Shown here piece after piece: positions 1 through 10,426 of a stretch of 64,000 nucleotides of DNA. The DNA is from Eremothecium cymbalariae DBVPG#7215 (lineage: Eukaryota > Ascomycota > Saccharomycetes > Saccharomycetales > Saccharomycetaceae): NCBI RefSeq assembly GCF_000235365.1, contig NC_016455.1, forward strand, positions 434,001-498,000, read 5' to 3'. The notes beneath the pieces were generated by a model. The model was not told where the DNA came from. It searched no databases and was given only the letters and a program-made list of their open reading frames with translations. A program made the translations under genes and the position numbers. Position 1 is the stretch's first letter; every line of letters starts with the position of its first letter.

Positions 1-3000
1 GATTTTATTCATGATGTTGGGAAAGGTGTTCCCAAAAATACGAAATATTCTATTATGGTTCCATTATATATTGATGGTAAATTTGACGAGTTTAGATGTC
101 ACTTGAAAGACTATCCATTGCCACTTGTTCATATACCAAAATTGCTGCCTAATCAAACATCAAGGAACCGTGCAATCCATCTATACGGTGACTTTATTAT
201 AACTGAAGACATGATGCAGTCTCACAGAGAGTTAAGGACGTTATATGTTCCTCTAGTTCCATCTGTTACCACAGAAGAGGCCGATTCATACTATTTATTG
301 ACATTTGGACGTTCTCTAACACCACTTAAATTGTATACTAAACTCAATATGGATATACAATCGAATGGTATTACTATGGTTACTTGGGGTGGATCATATG
401 AGGGTGCTATTCAACAGACAATGAATTGTTTGGATAATTTTTCGAAGCCCCCAGTTGATCCTTCCATGAAGATTGGATTTTGGGATAAAATCAGAAATAT
501 TTTTCATGCGAAGATTAGCATTTGCTGGCCTAATAATGGTGTATTTGAAGTATGCTTAAAGGGAGTAAAAAGTCCCTATGCTATAGGTGGAACATCGGCA
601 GGCTTTGTTATTGGCTTGAAAGGGAACGCCGAATTAAAAATTAACGCTGATAATGACCCAAAAAGATTGGTAAGCTGTTCAGCGGATGATATTTATATAG
701 CGATTCCAAACTTTTTTGCAAAACCCTTATTAGTTTGGTGTTCAAGTTCAGAAAGTGCCATATTTATCCCAAGCCAGGAAGATACTAACCTACAACGTTC
801 TGCTGCATATTATTATTTTATCGATGTCATGCCTGTACATAATCCTAGTGGGGAAAGAGAACTCATGTACAAGAATTACATTGAAAAAACAGCCCTTAAA
901 TTGAGCGGTGGCGTTAAGTTGAACATTGGTCTTGTATTTGAAAGATTAATTCCTGGCACTAAAGAGCGAACATTTGAATCCCTAGCGCATTATAAGGTTC
1001 GACTCACTAATCCAGAGCACATTAAAGATTCAACTCTAGACTCTTACAGTGGATTCAGAAGTGAATTCATTCATCTTTCTTTTACTTTATTATCGACTAA
1101 TAAAGAGGCATACAACATTATGCAATTGACACCTGGTGTGTTTACTGTTTTCTTTTCTTGGTGGTCCAGTTTCTTTGGAAACTTACCTGTTAGGAGGGGT
1201 GACTTATTTGGAATTCATACGAACAGTCCGAAATTTGGTGATCACATGTATTCTATTTCATATCATGCAGATATATCACCATTTTTTATCTGTCACACAT
1301 ACCAGAATACTGATATTGATGGTTATTTGTCTGGTTCATCTTCAGATGTTTTTGAATTCGTAGGTTTAAAAGCTAAAATGGATAGATTTGTCATGGATTT
1401 ACATCAAAGAAAAGAGGTATTGCATGAACGTAATAAGGAGCTTGATATTATCAAGCGGGTTATGCGTTCAAAATTTAAAGAAGGTGATGTCTCAACCTTC
1501 AATATTGATATAAGGACAGTGGATGCTGTTTTCAAACCCTTATCATTTCCGGGAAAGTTTGAAACTGCTCGGTTCAATATATTTGATAATGACATGGCTT
1601 GGTACGACATTTTGGACTATAAAGAAGTTACATATAAGGGTATGGAAAGTTATGTTCCAAATATTAAAATAGGTCCATTATTGCATGCTCCAAAGGTTGT
1701 TTACCGTAAGCAAGCTAGTTATGGAGATAAATACCAAGTTGATTTCAATACTTGTGAAAGTGTAAAGCCTTTTGATAATTCCGTATCTCATTATTGTTCG
1801 TTGGCGCCACATATTGATGTTCCGTTAGAAACGGTTGAGCAAAGAAGGGATTTTTTGCTTGAACGCCATGCTGCTGCTACAAGACTGCTAAATATGACTG
1901 CAGATTTTGCTGAAAGACAGATTATCAAACGTGATCTCGAAAAACTAAATATTGTGATCGCAAAAGTAACAGAAATCATTCAAGATATTAACTCTATTCA
2001 TTCTAATAGGTATCCAACTGAACCAAATTTGCATAACTCGTATGATACCAAATTAAACTATACTCTTGTTGATTTTGTGGATAAATCAAGCACTTCTACT
2101 ATTTCTTCTTTTGAGAACAGATTTTTTGTTTTTTGTATGCGTCTGAAGTGGGATGAAGATGCAAGAGATGTGATATTCAAGTACCTTCATCTTTTAGAAC
2201 TGTCGTCACAATCTTCAGCGTTAACTAGGTCAAAAACTCTCCAGGTTATTGAAAGGCTTTACCATCAGAAAACTGAACAGTCTAAAACAGAGGAATCTAA
2301 ACTCAATATCTTGGATGGAATGGGTATTGAAAAACCTGGGTTAGATATGGGAGCGGATCCTCATGAAAAGGAACCAGAAATTAAGGATCAGTCATTATTT
2401 GAACTATTTGAAGATAAAATATATCATCTTGATGTTAATATGGAATATGCTACACATGATGACCATTTTATTCAATTTGTGGCCCCTCAAATTCAACTAA
2501 GTACCAAAGAAACACCAGATACATGTATTCTTGTTACTGCTCCCTCTATAAAGTTGAAAATTGTGGATTTCGATTCCAACACGTCAGATAATGAATACAG
2601 TAATAATGTTTTCATGACTAGGTATGCATCAGCGCTTATTCAGGCAAACGTGTTTATATTCCAAGAAACAGATTTCAGGGTTGTGGAGAATTCTTTTTTT
2701 AATCCTCTTGGATATGGTACTCCTCATTCAGCCAATTGTTGGCAACCATGGCTAGGTGTTGAGTTGTGTTTTGATCCCAAGCCATTAGAGTCCAATATTA
2801 TTATCAGGGAATTTTCATCGGTTTTCAAATATGATCGAGTATCTTCTTTTGCAAACTTATCAGACCAGCTATCTGAGGTAATTTCAATGGATAAAGTTGT
2901 TTGCAACCTTCCCCGCTTTGTTCTCTCTTCAGATTCAAAGCAGTATTTGGTTTTATACAACATGATTATGAAAGTGTTGATGTACGTTGAGCCTAGAAGT

Positions 3001-4239
3001 GCTAGATTGAAAAAACAAGTTAATAAACTTTTATTGAGTTACGACCCAAGCAACCTTTCCGATTACGGTCGAATAATGACTCGAATTCAAAAAACATTAT
3101 ATGCATTGGATATTATCGAGGATGAACTTTCGTTCAAAAAATATTTACTAGATGATGTTGGGATTGCGGACTTGAATGCAATCAGAAAGGCTAGAGTAGA
3201 TGCATTTACTAAGCTTTGCATTATCATGAAGGTCTTGACGTCATCTAATGTTGATGAAGTTAGCGAGGATAGAAAAATGATGTTCATTGTCAAATCAGAA
3301 GAGATTATTATACATATGTTGCATGACAATGGAGAACCTTTCTTGGATGCAGCTTTGGCCAATTCTTATTTTCATAGAATTGAGTCATCATCAGGTTCTA
3401 ATAGTAATAAAATGGTGATTAGCATGTTGCAGGTTTTTAGCTTAGAAGCAAACGTGAAATTCCATAATCTATTGGGCCCTTTGGAAAAGAATAAAAAAGG
3501 AGACATAAATCCACCGTTAATATCTGTAGAATGGGATATGGATAGACCAGTTGGAGGAATAAAAGTTGTCAAGAATGTTTCCACTGAACTTCAGGGCTTA
3601 GAGATTAAAGCTGAGCAGGAAACTATAGATAATTTTATAAAGTGGACAATGCCAAAGCTCATTCAAGAGTTGCTTCACAATGTTGGTGCTCCAGATGATG
3701 AGATACCCAATGGAAATATTGAAGTGTTGAGTACTGTAACGAAAGGCTCTTCGAGAAGTGGCGGTCGAACTTCTCATGAATGGCCATCATCAACTTCTTC
3801 TCTAATTGAAAGCCCTATGCAATCAGGGAATGGTAGTGATCTACATGAAATGGTTCAAAGATCATTAGATTATATGATTATAGAGAATATGGTCCTAAAC
3901 AGCTTCCCCTTGGCTATAAGTTTTCGTGGGCACGGTGCTAGAAGAATAATTAACGTGACAGATTTCATGTTCATGTTTCCAAAACTTCAGTTCATCAATC
4001 AAACAATAACCATCGGAGAAGTAATGGCCACAATCAAGAAGGTTGTCATTAAGTCCTTGTTGAAGCACACAGGTCAATTTATCAGTAACAAGTTTAGAAG
4101 AAAATCAAATCACAATAATCCAGAAGAGGGCTCTTCCAAAGACAATGGCCAAGAACAACCTAAGGTTCAACCTAGATTGAGGCAGTTACAAAGGTATAAG
4201 TCGTATACTGATATTGATGAATTAAGAAATGAACTGTAA
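1..4239 (+). CDS. FMP27: FMP27/YPR117W family giant lipid-transfer protein, C-terminal part (cut by window edge)
   Basis: The frame is open from base 1, so the gene starts outside the window; 1412 residues plus the stop are visible. The sequence resembles the C-terminal half of yeast Fmp27 and its paralogue Ypr117w (each about 2,500-2,600 residues), the fungal members of the Hobbit/SABRE/BLTP2 family of bridge-like lipid-transfer proteins thought to sit at ER-plasma membrane contacts. Seen here: a conserved FWDKIRN stretch near visible residue 160, a long region of beta-rich repeats, coiled-coil-like segments, and a basic, serine-rich tail ending in a Q/R-rich stretch. No membrane segment is evident, as expected because the family's anchor is N-terminal. 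A non-duplicated yeast should have a single copy, so the symbol stands for the FMP27/YPR117W pair. The next gene, MMS1, is not its neighbour in S. cerevisiae, so this junction is a rearrangement point. Confidence 0.85.
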   Translation, partial: DFIHDVGKGVPKNTKYSIMVPLYIDGKFDEFRCHLKDYPLPLVHIPKLLPNQTSRNRAIHLYGDFIITEDMMQSHRELRTLYVPLVPSVTTEEADSYYLLTFGRSLTPLKLYTKLNMDIQSNGITMVTWGGSYEGAIQQTMNCLDNFSKPPVDPSMKIGFWDKIRNIFHAKISICWPNNGVFEVCLKGVKSPYAIGGTSAGFVIGLKGNAELKINADNDPKRLVSCSADDIYIAIPNFFAKPLLVWCSSSESAIFIPSQEDTNLQRSAAYYYFIDVMPVHNPSGERELMYKNYIEKTALKLSGGVKLNIGLVFERLIPGTKERTFESLAHYKVRLTNPEHIKDSTLDSYSGFRSEFIHLSFTLLSTNKEAYNIMQLTPGVFTVFFSWWSSFFGNLPVRRGDLFGIHTNSPKFGDHMYSISYHADISPFFICHTYQNTDIDGYLSGSSSDVFEFVGLKAKMDRFVMDLHQRKEVLHERNKELDIIKRVMRSKFKEGDVSTFNIDIRTVDAVFKPLSFPGKFETARFNIFDNDMAWYDILDYKEVTYKGMESYVPNIKIGPLLHAPKVVYRKQASYGDKYQVDFNTCESVKPFDNSVSHYCSLAPHIDVPLETVEQRRDFLLERHAAATRLLNMTADFAERQIIKRDLEKLNIVIAKVTEIIQDINSIHSNRYPTEPNLHNSYDTKLNYTLVDFVDKSSTSTISSFENRFFVFCMRLKWDEDARDVIFKYLHLLELSSQSSALTRSKTLQVIERLYHQKTEQSKTEESKLNILDGMGIEKPGLDMGADPHEKEPEIKDQSLFELFEDKIYHLDVNMEYATHDDHFIQFVAPQIQLSTKETPDTCILVTAPSIKLKIVDFDSNTSDNEYSNNVFMTRYASALIQANVFIFQETDFRVVENSFFNPLGYGTPHSANCWQPWLGVELCFDPKPLESNIIIREFSSVFKYDRVSSFANLSDQLSEVISMDKVVCNLPRFVLSSDSKQYLVLYNMIMKVLMYVEPRSARLKKQVNKLLLSYDPSNLSDYGRIMTRIQKTLYALDIIEDELSFKKYLLDDVGIADLNAIRKARVDAFTKLCIIMKVLTSSNVDEVSEDRKMMFIVKSEEIIIHMLHDNGEPFLDAALANSYFHRIESSSGSNSNKMVISMLQVFSLEANVKFHNLLGPLEKNKKGDINPPLISVEWDMDRPVGGIKVVKNVSTELQGLEIKAEQETIDNFIKWTMPKLIQELLHNVGAPDDEIPNGNIEVLSTVTKGSSRSGGRTSHEWPSSTSSLIESPMQSGNGSDLHEMVQRSLDYMIIENMVLNSFPLAISFRGHGARRIINVTDFMFMFPKLQFINQTITIGEVMATIKKVVIKSLLKHTGQFISNKFRRKSNHNNPEEGSSKDNGQEQPKVQPRLRQLQRYKSYTDIDELRNEL

Positions 4240-4610
4240 AAAATCTAAATATCAAAATTGTTTCACATAGAAGGGCTATATAACAATACACTGCGGTATA
4301 TATACCCTTCAATTATTTTCTCGTTTTAAAAGGGTGACCATCTTACTTACTTGTCGGAAAGAATTTCAATGAGTCGATTCCTCAATCTTCCGTCGATAGA
4401 CCATAATCTAATTATTACCCTCAATTTTATTTAAACTGTTTTATATATCCTTTTTTTCTGCATAATCTTACATTTCGCTAAACTAAGACAATGAACTTCA
4501 CTGCGATGATGCAAACTTCGTACGCTCGGAGAAGACTTTTACTTCTCAAAAGAGGTTAGAATGATACTCAAGGTGAATCTACTTCTGCTAATTCACAGTC
4601 CAAAGGTGCA
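4240..4610. other. Intergenic region FMP27-MMS1 with upstream ORF
   Basis: This is the 3' end of the FMP27-type gene and the 5' region of MMS1. It is AT-rich, with TATA-like stretches near 4297 and pyrimidine-rich stretches. The only coding-like item is the short upstream reading frame at 4491-4559, listed separately. No RNA gene was recognised. Confidence 0.7.
4491..4559 (+). promoter_or_regulatory. Upstream ORF in frame with MMS1, ended by a single TAG
   Basis: An ATG at 4491 opens a 22-codon frame, rich in Arg and Leu at its end, closed by TAG at 4557-4559. The same frame then continues without a stop for 17 codons into the MMS1 ATG at 4611. It could be a translated uORF that lowers MMS1 translation, a former N-terminal extension broken by one nonsense change, or chance. 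The Arg/Leu-rich peptide loosely resembles a mitochondrial presequence, but no partner gene supports that. Confidence 0.4.
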
Positions 4611-7600
4611 ATGGAAGATTACGAATTATTCAATGTAAATCCAGTTAGGAGTCCTCCACTTACTCTTTCTGAGAGCTTCAGCGTGCATAACTACCAATTT
4701 AATGAACAGTTTATGTTAGGGGCAGCAGCTCAAAAAAAATTACTACCCATAAGAATAAACACATCGAAAGGAAAGTTAACAATTCTGAATCAGTTAGCAG
4801 ATAGATCGGTTATCAATAAAACCTATGCACCAAAAGAAAAAGTGGCCTCGAATAAAAAAGATACTTTAGATGACCCTGACATTGACATATTATTTTCAGA
4901 TGCAGAATCAGAAGGGAGCTTGCCAACTATACCGACGGATGGGAAAGTTGTACTAGATACAATAGTTATCTTGCATAGCAGCATTGAGCTAAGTGGTACC
5001 GCTAAATATCACCATTGGCATACGAAAATTACTGATTGTAAGACTATACGTCATGATGAACCAAAATTTATAGATGATACAATTTTAATAACTACTGCAG
5101 ACAATATGTTATTTTCAATTGTATTTAATGAGAAGCTGGAGCCCAGAATAGTTCATTGGTGGATTCTCACAAGTCAGAAAAGAGCTGGTTCCTGGGAGAT
5201 AATTCTACATCCTGATAGAAAACATTTTTTATTGTATGATAGAGAACATGGAGTAATTAAGTTTTTCGGTTTACAACATGAATGTCCCTATTATTTTGAC
5301 CTAACTCGAAATATGAATTTAATTAACACCATAATTTCATGCTGTTCGTATTTTATTTCGAAAACCGAGGTTTTGTTGTTCATTACAGGAATTAGGTCAT
5401 CTAGAGTATTTTACTGTGTGCTAACCTGGCCGATGAGTTCTGAGGAGAAACCTGAAGTACATCAATTTGCTGTTCCAGATGGTAAATTGGTTCAAAATGT
5501 TATTCCTTTTAACAATAATTATTGTTTGTGTGTTAAAACTAATTCTGTGGACGTATTGTCCGCTCATCAACTATTAATATCTGACGGCCACGGCTCATCG
5601 GTATGTGAAAGAAGTGTCTTAAGTGACATTACTCATTTTGAACATGACGAGCTATTGTTGGAAAAGCTCAAGTCCCTAGATTATGAAAAATATCACCGCT
5701 ACACTCGTTCTATTTTGTTTTCAACCACTCACAGTAGTATTTGTGTTATTCTAGCGGACGACCAGGGAGCTGCTCAGTTTTATGGCTTAACAAGATTTAA
5801 GGGCCTCAGAGGTTTTACTTTACTTTCGGTTCAAGATACTGATCCTGCAAACTACAAGTTACAAATCATTAGTTTTGATAAAGTATTTGAGATAATCCTG
5901 AATATATCTGACTTGAAATGTCTAGTACAAGATTCTGATATCGAGTCTATGTCGAATGTATTGGCTCGATATACAAAGGACGCAAGCTTTGCAAATGCTG
6001 ACCAATTAATATCATTTTCAGCCAAAATGCCAATTACACATGAACACAATGGGATTGAACTTTGGTCCTGTGGTCCATCATCCTTGTCAAGCATTTCGAC
6101 TAATGGTTACGTTGAACATTATAGAAGCATTTTAAAGATAAGTCAATTCCAATTTTTCAGCAGACTTTTTGTATTGCCTATTGCCACTTTACCTGGTTCC
6201 CTCCGCCTAAAAATGTCTATGGATGATCAAGAAAGCGATGGATACCTCGTTGTTGCATCTGATTCTAATACAGTGTCCAAGGCATTTTTATTATATTTCA
6301 ACACGGTAGAAAATATAGAATGTGATGAGGTAGAAGACATTTTAAGTTTTCACAATGTTCCTACAGTTCACTATTCTGTTACAGAGGAATTTTTCGTACA
6401 GATTACTACGGAGAAGATGTGTTTACAGTCATTTAAAAATGAAGCCGATACATGGGGATATAATTTACCCTACAAAGCAGATGGAGCAACAAGTAGCGGT
6501 TCACAGGTACTAATATGGTCTGGTTCAAATTTAATATATTTCCAAGATATAAACCTTAGGGATAAGTCTTTGAAAGTTGGAAGCGTTGGTAATGCAACAA
6601 TAGTGCACCGTATAGAGAAAGCCTTTTTTAATGAAGAAGGCTCCGAAATATATCTGATAATAAACCATAAAATTTTGGTATGTGCCATTGATGTGAAAGC
6701 TGAAGAAATCAACGTTCTACGAGATGTTGAACTGGGTTCTTTGTTATTTGATGCGGTTCTGGTTGGTTATAATGAAATAATCTGCTCAACTATTCCCGGT
6801 GCAGCAAATGCTGGTGTGTCTTCGATCTGTAAACCATTTGATATTACTGCTGGTTTTAATAATTTAACAGGATATTATAACATTGAGTATCTAGGACATG
6901 GAACCTGTATGTTTTATAATCCACATAGTATTTTCCTGTATGATTTATTCCGGAGGGAACGAATTCCTGTAAAATTGGCAGATTGGAAGAGAAATAACAA
7001 AATCATAGCGATCAAACGATTGGCTGATCGTTTTGCGATTCTATTTGGAGATGGCTTAAGAGTATATGAAAATGCTTATCGATCTTTCACTACGTCAAAC
7101 ATTGTTCTAAGTTCTACAAGTTGTACCAAAAAATTTCTATATCTTGACAAGATCAGCCGATTACTTGTGGCAAACTGTAACAAGAAAACACTCGAGTGCA
7201 TTAAACTGGAAAATGGTAGGCGAAGTATTCTGTACACTGGTAGGATTTTTTCAGACGTAGATCTGCTGTTAGATGTTCAAGAATTAATTTTAGATGAACT
7301 GCATCGTCCAAATCTTCAAATCAATAACAAGGATCATATAATATTAGCTTGCAGCTGTAAAAGGAAACTCGTTGATTCGAGAGGTGGAAAGAATGTCATT
7401 AAAATACTTCTGATAGTTCCAAATCCGGGCAGGTTGGTTATAACACATTTAGTTTCCCTAGAGTTGGAGTCCATCGGCTGTAACGGTAAGATTAAATCTG
7501 TGAGTGATTGTTCATTCTGGGTTTCTATTGAGGACTCAATAGCAAAGTACCAGCTGGTAAGAACACCAAATGGTTCTAAAGATCCGTTTACTGTTGAACG

Positions 7601-8153
7601 AAAATACTCTTGGGAAGTATCCTCAACAAAATCGTTCGATGCCGATGACTTCATGGTAGCAAATGTAACTGTCGATGGTCAAATAAGCATCCTGACGTTC
7701 CAAACCAATACTACGTATATTCAAGACAACCAGGAAAATACCCGCAAACACACTTCAGTATACATTACAAAAGATGGCTCCGTAATAGCATACGTAGAGC
7801 CACTCAATCACAGCAACAATCTGGTAACCGGTGCATTAGTTTTATATCTTCCACGCGAAAATGGCTTTCGGCAACTTATTGCAGACGCTAAAATACTGTT
7901 GAAGAAAATCGTAAAATCTTTACACATAACATCCAAAAACGATATCTACTTACTTAATGTTGACGGTACTATAACTGCTTTTAAAATCACAAAATCCCAC
8001 AATATCCACAATGCAGATCTGATTTTGGCCGATGATGACAGCTCTACTTATGAATTCTCTGGTCCGCCAAACATACACTTATTAACCAGATCCACTACCT
8101 CCATCACTAACAATATTGGAATGTGGGATCTCTCATTCACACCTACTGATTAA
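4611..8153 (+). CDS. MMS1: Mms1, DDB1-like adaptor of the Rtt101 cullin ubiquitin ligase
   Basis: 1180 residues; S. cerevisiae Mms1 is longer (about 1,400). Mms1 bridges the cullin Rtt101 to substrate receptors such as Rtt107/Mms22 and helps replication forks pass damaged DNA; it has the DDB1/CPSF-A multi-propeller architecture. The protein here is beta-rich throughout, with many short hydrophobic strands typical of degenerate propeller blades, an acidic N-terminal patch (residues ~85-100) and no membrane segment. Primary sequence diverges fast in this family, so the call rests partly on context: it is followed by RHO1 and MRP2 in the same order and orientation as S. cerevisiae YPR164W-YPR165W-YPR166C. 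The start at 4611 is the first ATG after the in-frame TAG; an upstream in-frame ATG at 4491 lies beyond that stop. The alternative, RSE1 or another CPSF-A protein, is less likely given the synteny. Confidence 0.78.
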   Translation: MEDYELFNVNPVRSPPLTLSESFSVHNYQFNEQFMLGAAAQKKLLPIRINTSKGKLTILNQLADRSVINKTYAPKEKVASNKKDTLDDPDIDILFSDAESEGSLPTIPTDGKVVLDTIVILHSSIELSGTAKYHHWHTKITDCKTIRHDEPKFIDDTILITTADNMLFSIVFNEKLEPRIVHWWILTSQKRAGSWEIILHPDRKHFLLYDREHGVIKFFGLQHECPYYFDLTRNMNLINTIISCCSYFISKTEVLLFITGIRSSRVFYCVLTWPMSSEEKPEVHQFAVPDGKLVQNVIPFNNNYCLCVKTNSVDVLSAHQLLISDGHGSSVCERSVLSDITHFEHDELLLEKLKSLDYEKYHRYTRSILFSTTHSSICVILADDQGAAQFYGLTRFKGLRGFTLLSVQDTDPANYKLQIISFDKVFEIILNISDLKCLVQDSDIESMSNVLARYTKDASFANADQLISFSAKMPITHEHNGIELWSCGPSSLSSISTNGYVEHYRSILKISQFQFFSRLFVLPIATLPGSLRLKMSMDDQESDGYLVVASDSNTVSKAFLLYFNTVENIECDEVEDILSFHNVPTVHYSVTEEFFVQITTEKMCLQSFKNEADTWGYNLPYKADGATSSGSQVLIWSGSNLIYFQDINLRDKSLKVGSVGNATIVHRIEKAFFNEEGSEIYLIINHKILVCAIDVKAEEINVLRDVELGSLLFDAVLVGYNEIICSTIPGAANAGVSSICKPFDITAGFNNLTGYYNIEYLGHGTCMFYNPHSIFLYDLFRRERIPVKLADWKRNNKIIAIKRLADRFAILFGDGLRVYENAYRSFTTSNIVLSSTSCTKKFLYLDKISRLLVANCNKKTLECIKLENGRRSILYTGRIFSDVDLLLDVQELILDELHRPNLQINNKDHIILACSCKRKLVDSRGGKNVIKILLIVPNPGRLVITHLVSLELESIGCNGKIKSVSDCSFWVSIEDSIAKYQLVRTPNGSKDPFTVERKYSWEVSSTKSFDADDFMVANVTVDGQISILTFQTNTTYIQDNQENTRKHTSVYITKDGSVIAYVEPLNHSNNLVTGALVLYLPRENGFRQLIADAKILLKKIVKSLHITSKNDIYLLNVDGTITAFKITKSHNIHNADLILADDDSSTYEFSGPPNIHLLTRSTTSITNNIGMWDLSFTPTD

Positions 8154-8764
8154 TATACAACTTTACACACTGCCAATGAGAACGTCATACTAATATAATT
8201 TCTATGAATATAACTATATTATATTATATTATACAATATCTACAGTAATCACATCGTCCAACATGATATACATTGTCGGTTGTCTAGAAGATGAAACGCT
8301 AAATATAATCGATTTCTGCGTGGCTCATTTTTTGATGGAGTTTTTCAGATTTTTATTTTAGTTTGAAAAGAGCACCTTCTATTGGTTTATCTGCTGCTTT
8401 AACTCAACGGATCTAGGCTTATAATTGCATTTGGCTATTTAAAGTCAATCTTTAATCCATATCGATTCATCGAGTACCAAGGGTAATCCATCAACGTTCA
8501 TTTTCTAAGTGCTACCTCTCCCCTTTTATCAGATACCCTGAAAAACCCAAACAATTATCTGCTATTCGCTTATTTAGTCGTTCATTACACATTGCGAACA
8601 CAAAGATTACTTGGAGATTGCTTACAATTTCACCTGATCTATTCTATTGTTCGCGTTCCATTCTGTGCTTTTCATTTCCCTATTAATTTTTAACCCAGAA
8701 AGAAAAAGGGCCTTATCAATACTGTTAATTTAACACATCTTAGTCTCGAGGATATATCTAAGTT
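8154..8764. other. Intergenic region MMS1-RHO1a (RHO1a promoter)
   Basis: AT-rich, with a TATA-rich stretch at about 8215-8235 and pyrimidine-rich tracts towards the RHO1a start. It holds the MMS1 3' end and presumably the RHO1a promoter. No coding frame, tRNA or recognisable snoRNA was found. Confidence 0.6.
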
Positions 8765-9412
8765 ATGTCATACCAAGGAGGCGTGAATATCAGAAAGAAA
8801 TTGGTGATAGTTGGGGATGGTGCATGTGGAAAGACGTGCCTTTTGGTTGTATTTTCGAAGGGCCAATTTCCCGAGATACATGTGCCCACAGTTTTTGAAA
8901 ACTACGTGGCGGATGTTGATATTGATGGACGGCATGTTGAACTAGCGTTATGGGATACTGCTGGTCAAGAAGATTACGACAGGTTACGGCCACTTTCATA
9001 TCCTGATTCAAATGTTGTGTTGATCTGTTTTTCCGTGGACCTTCCAGATTCGTTAGATAATGTTCAAGAAAAATGGATTAGTGAAGTGCTTCATTTCTGT
9101 CAAGGGGTTCCAATCCTACTCATTGGGTGTAAGATAGATCTGAGAAACGACCCCCAAGTCATAGACCAGTTACATACGGCAGGTCAAAGACCTGTAACTG
9201 CTGCTGAAGGCAAAGAAGTTGCCGAGAAGATCGGCGCTGTAGGTTACCTTGAGTGCTCTGCTAGAACAGGAGAAGGTGTCAGAGAAGTTTTTGACGCTGC
9301 AACCAGAGCTTCCCTGGCTGGCCACCCCAGTTCTGCTACTCCATCTTCTAAAAAGAAAACTCATTCGGAGAGGAAAAGCCTGAAAAAGAGAAAAAAATGT
9401 ATCATCTTATAA
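8765..9412 (+). CDS. RHO1A: Rho1-type GTPase, first tandem copy, atypical switch I (Rho1a-like)
   Basis: 215-residue Rho-family small GTPase. The fold is complete: P-loop GDGACGKT (residues 17-24), switch I around 35-47, DTAGQE switch II, GCKIDL for guanine recognition, ECSA, a long basic tail and a C-terminal CIIL prenylation box whose final Leu predicts geranylgeranylation. Rho1 activates glucan synthase, protein kinase C and formins at the plasma membrane. Two features are odd. Residue 39 is His where Rho1 proteins have Tyr in switch I, and the usual FDNY is FENY. The tail ([17 protein letters not shown]) is also longer and more basic than in the second copy. It lies directly upstream of a second RHO1 in the same orientation. 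This matches, from memory, RHO1a of Ashbya gossypii, where the His/Tyr difference separates the roles of the two proteins. The symbol follows that usage. Confidence 0.93.
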   Translation: MSYQGGVNIRKKLVIVGDGACGKTCLLVVFSKGQFPEIHVPTVFENYVADVDIDGRHVELALWDTAGQEDYDRLRPLSYPDSNVVLICFSVDLPDSLDNVQEKWISEVLHFCQGVPILLIGCKIDLRNDPQVIDQLHTAGQRPVTAAEGKEVAEKIGAVGYLECSARTGEGVREVFDAATRASLAGHPSSATPSSKKKTHSERKSLKKRKKCIIL

Positions 9413-9466
9413 CCAACTAACTGCCCCCGTATTTTACTTTTGCCATGTTTTGTCTTGTTCCGCAAT

Positions 9467-9479
9467 CCCCCCCCCCCCC
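9467..9479. repeat. Poly-C run, 13 bases
   Basis: Thirteen consecutive C residues 55 bases downstream of the RHO1a stop, an unusually long C homopolymer for an AT-rich yeast genome. Length may vary between strains or be mis-sequenced. Confidence 0.9.
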
Positions 9480-9587
9480 ACTTATCATTATTATTCATCC
9501 TGGATTTTATTTTTATTTTTTATTCTATTCTATTTTTAGTACTCTTTTATCTATGCCTTTACTACCTTCTCCCGAGCCCCTATAATT

Positions 9588-9610
9588 ACTACTACTACTA
9601 CTACTACTAC
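9588..9610. repeat. ACT trinucleotide microsatellite
   Basis: Nearly eight uninterrupted ACT units in the RHO1a downstream region. It is non-coding and likely length-variable. Confidence 0.9.
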
Positions 9611-10426
9611 CAACTGCATCATTCACTCCTTTTTATTTAGTCATTATTATTATTCATCATCATTTATAATTATTGTCATTCTTACTATCATCCTCGACTA
9701 GTATTAAATAAAATAAAAAACCAATTGCCAAAATCATGCTTTTTTCTCCGAAAAATTCTCACACAAACAACCTCTCGCTACAACCTCAGTAAAATTTACC
9801 GTGCTCAATACCTTATATACACTGCTATATCCCCTGTTTCTCTGTCGCGATGCATCGAATCAAACTTATCTGGGCAGGAGTGCCTGTCGTTTTGAAAAAC
9901 GCTTTCCTAATGTCTATCTCCCGCTTACTAAATCATACTGACGTTCACCACGTGATGATACGTACAACATGACTCAATGATGCGCCACAAAACCAATTCT
10001 CGTTTCTTTTTCCGGAGCGGTTGCCGCAGCAACATGATCACATCGAGAAGACAATAGGCCACATACAGCTTGCTTATACACTCTACTACAAGAAAAGCAC
10101 AAACAGCGCAAGAACCTCTCAGGGTTTGGGAGAATCAGCTAATTGGGTTAATCCATAACTGATCTGTGCTAATTTTATATGAAGGCTTTCTCTAAAACTT
10201 GATACCGATTTTTTCTATATTTGACAGGTTTTTTGTGTGTTTCAAATATTAGATCGGAAGCTTTTTTTCCTTTCTTTTTCAAATTTGTGTCTTTGGGCTG
10301 TTTTCCAACATTGAACAAGTCACTCAAAAAGCAGTTAATATTATCTATCAAGTTCTCTCACCAACTACACTTGGCAGTCGTGGATTTTCTACCTCGCTTG
10401 CATAGAAATAGTATAATAAGATTATC

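Larger units (their letters stand above)
9413..10426. other. Intergenic region between the RHO1 copies
   Basis: About 1 kb holding the RHO1a 3' end and the RHO1b promoter. The first 250 bases are low complexity: a C run at 9467-9479, pyrimidine-rich tracts and an ACT microsatellite at 9588-9610. The rest is AT-rich with many short pyrimidine tracts, including one immediately before the RHO1b start. Small frames here are composed of low-complexity residues and I do not support them as genes. Confidence 0.6.

Noticed and set aside
9730..9760. A TTTTTTCTCCGAAAAA sequence loosely like the core of a point-centromere CDEIII element
   Set aside because: It does not match the CDEIII core closely, and there is no CDEI (RTCACRTG) followed by a suitable AT-rich CDEII on either side. 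The CACGTG sites elsewhere in the window also lack a CDEIII partner.
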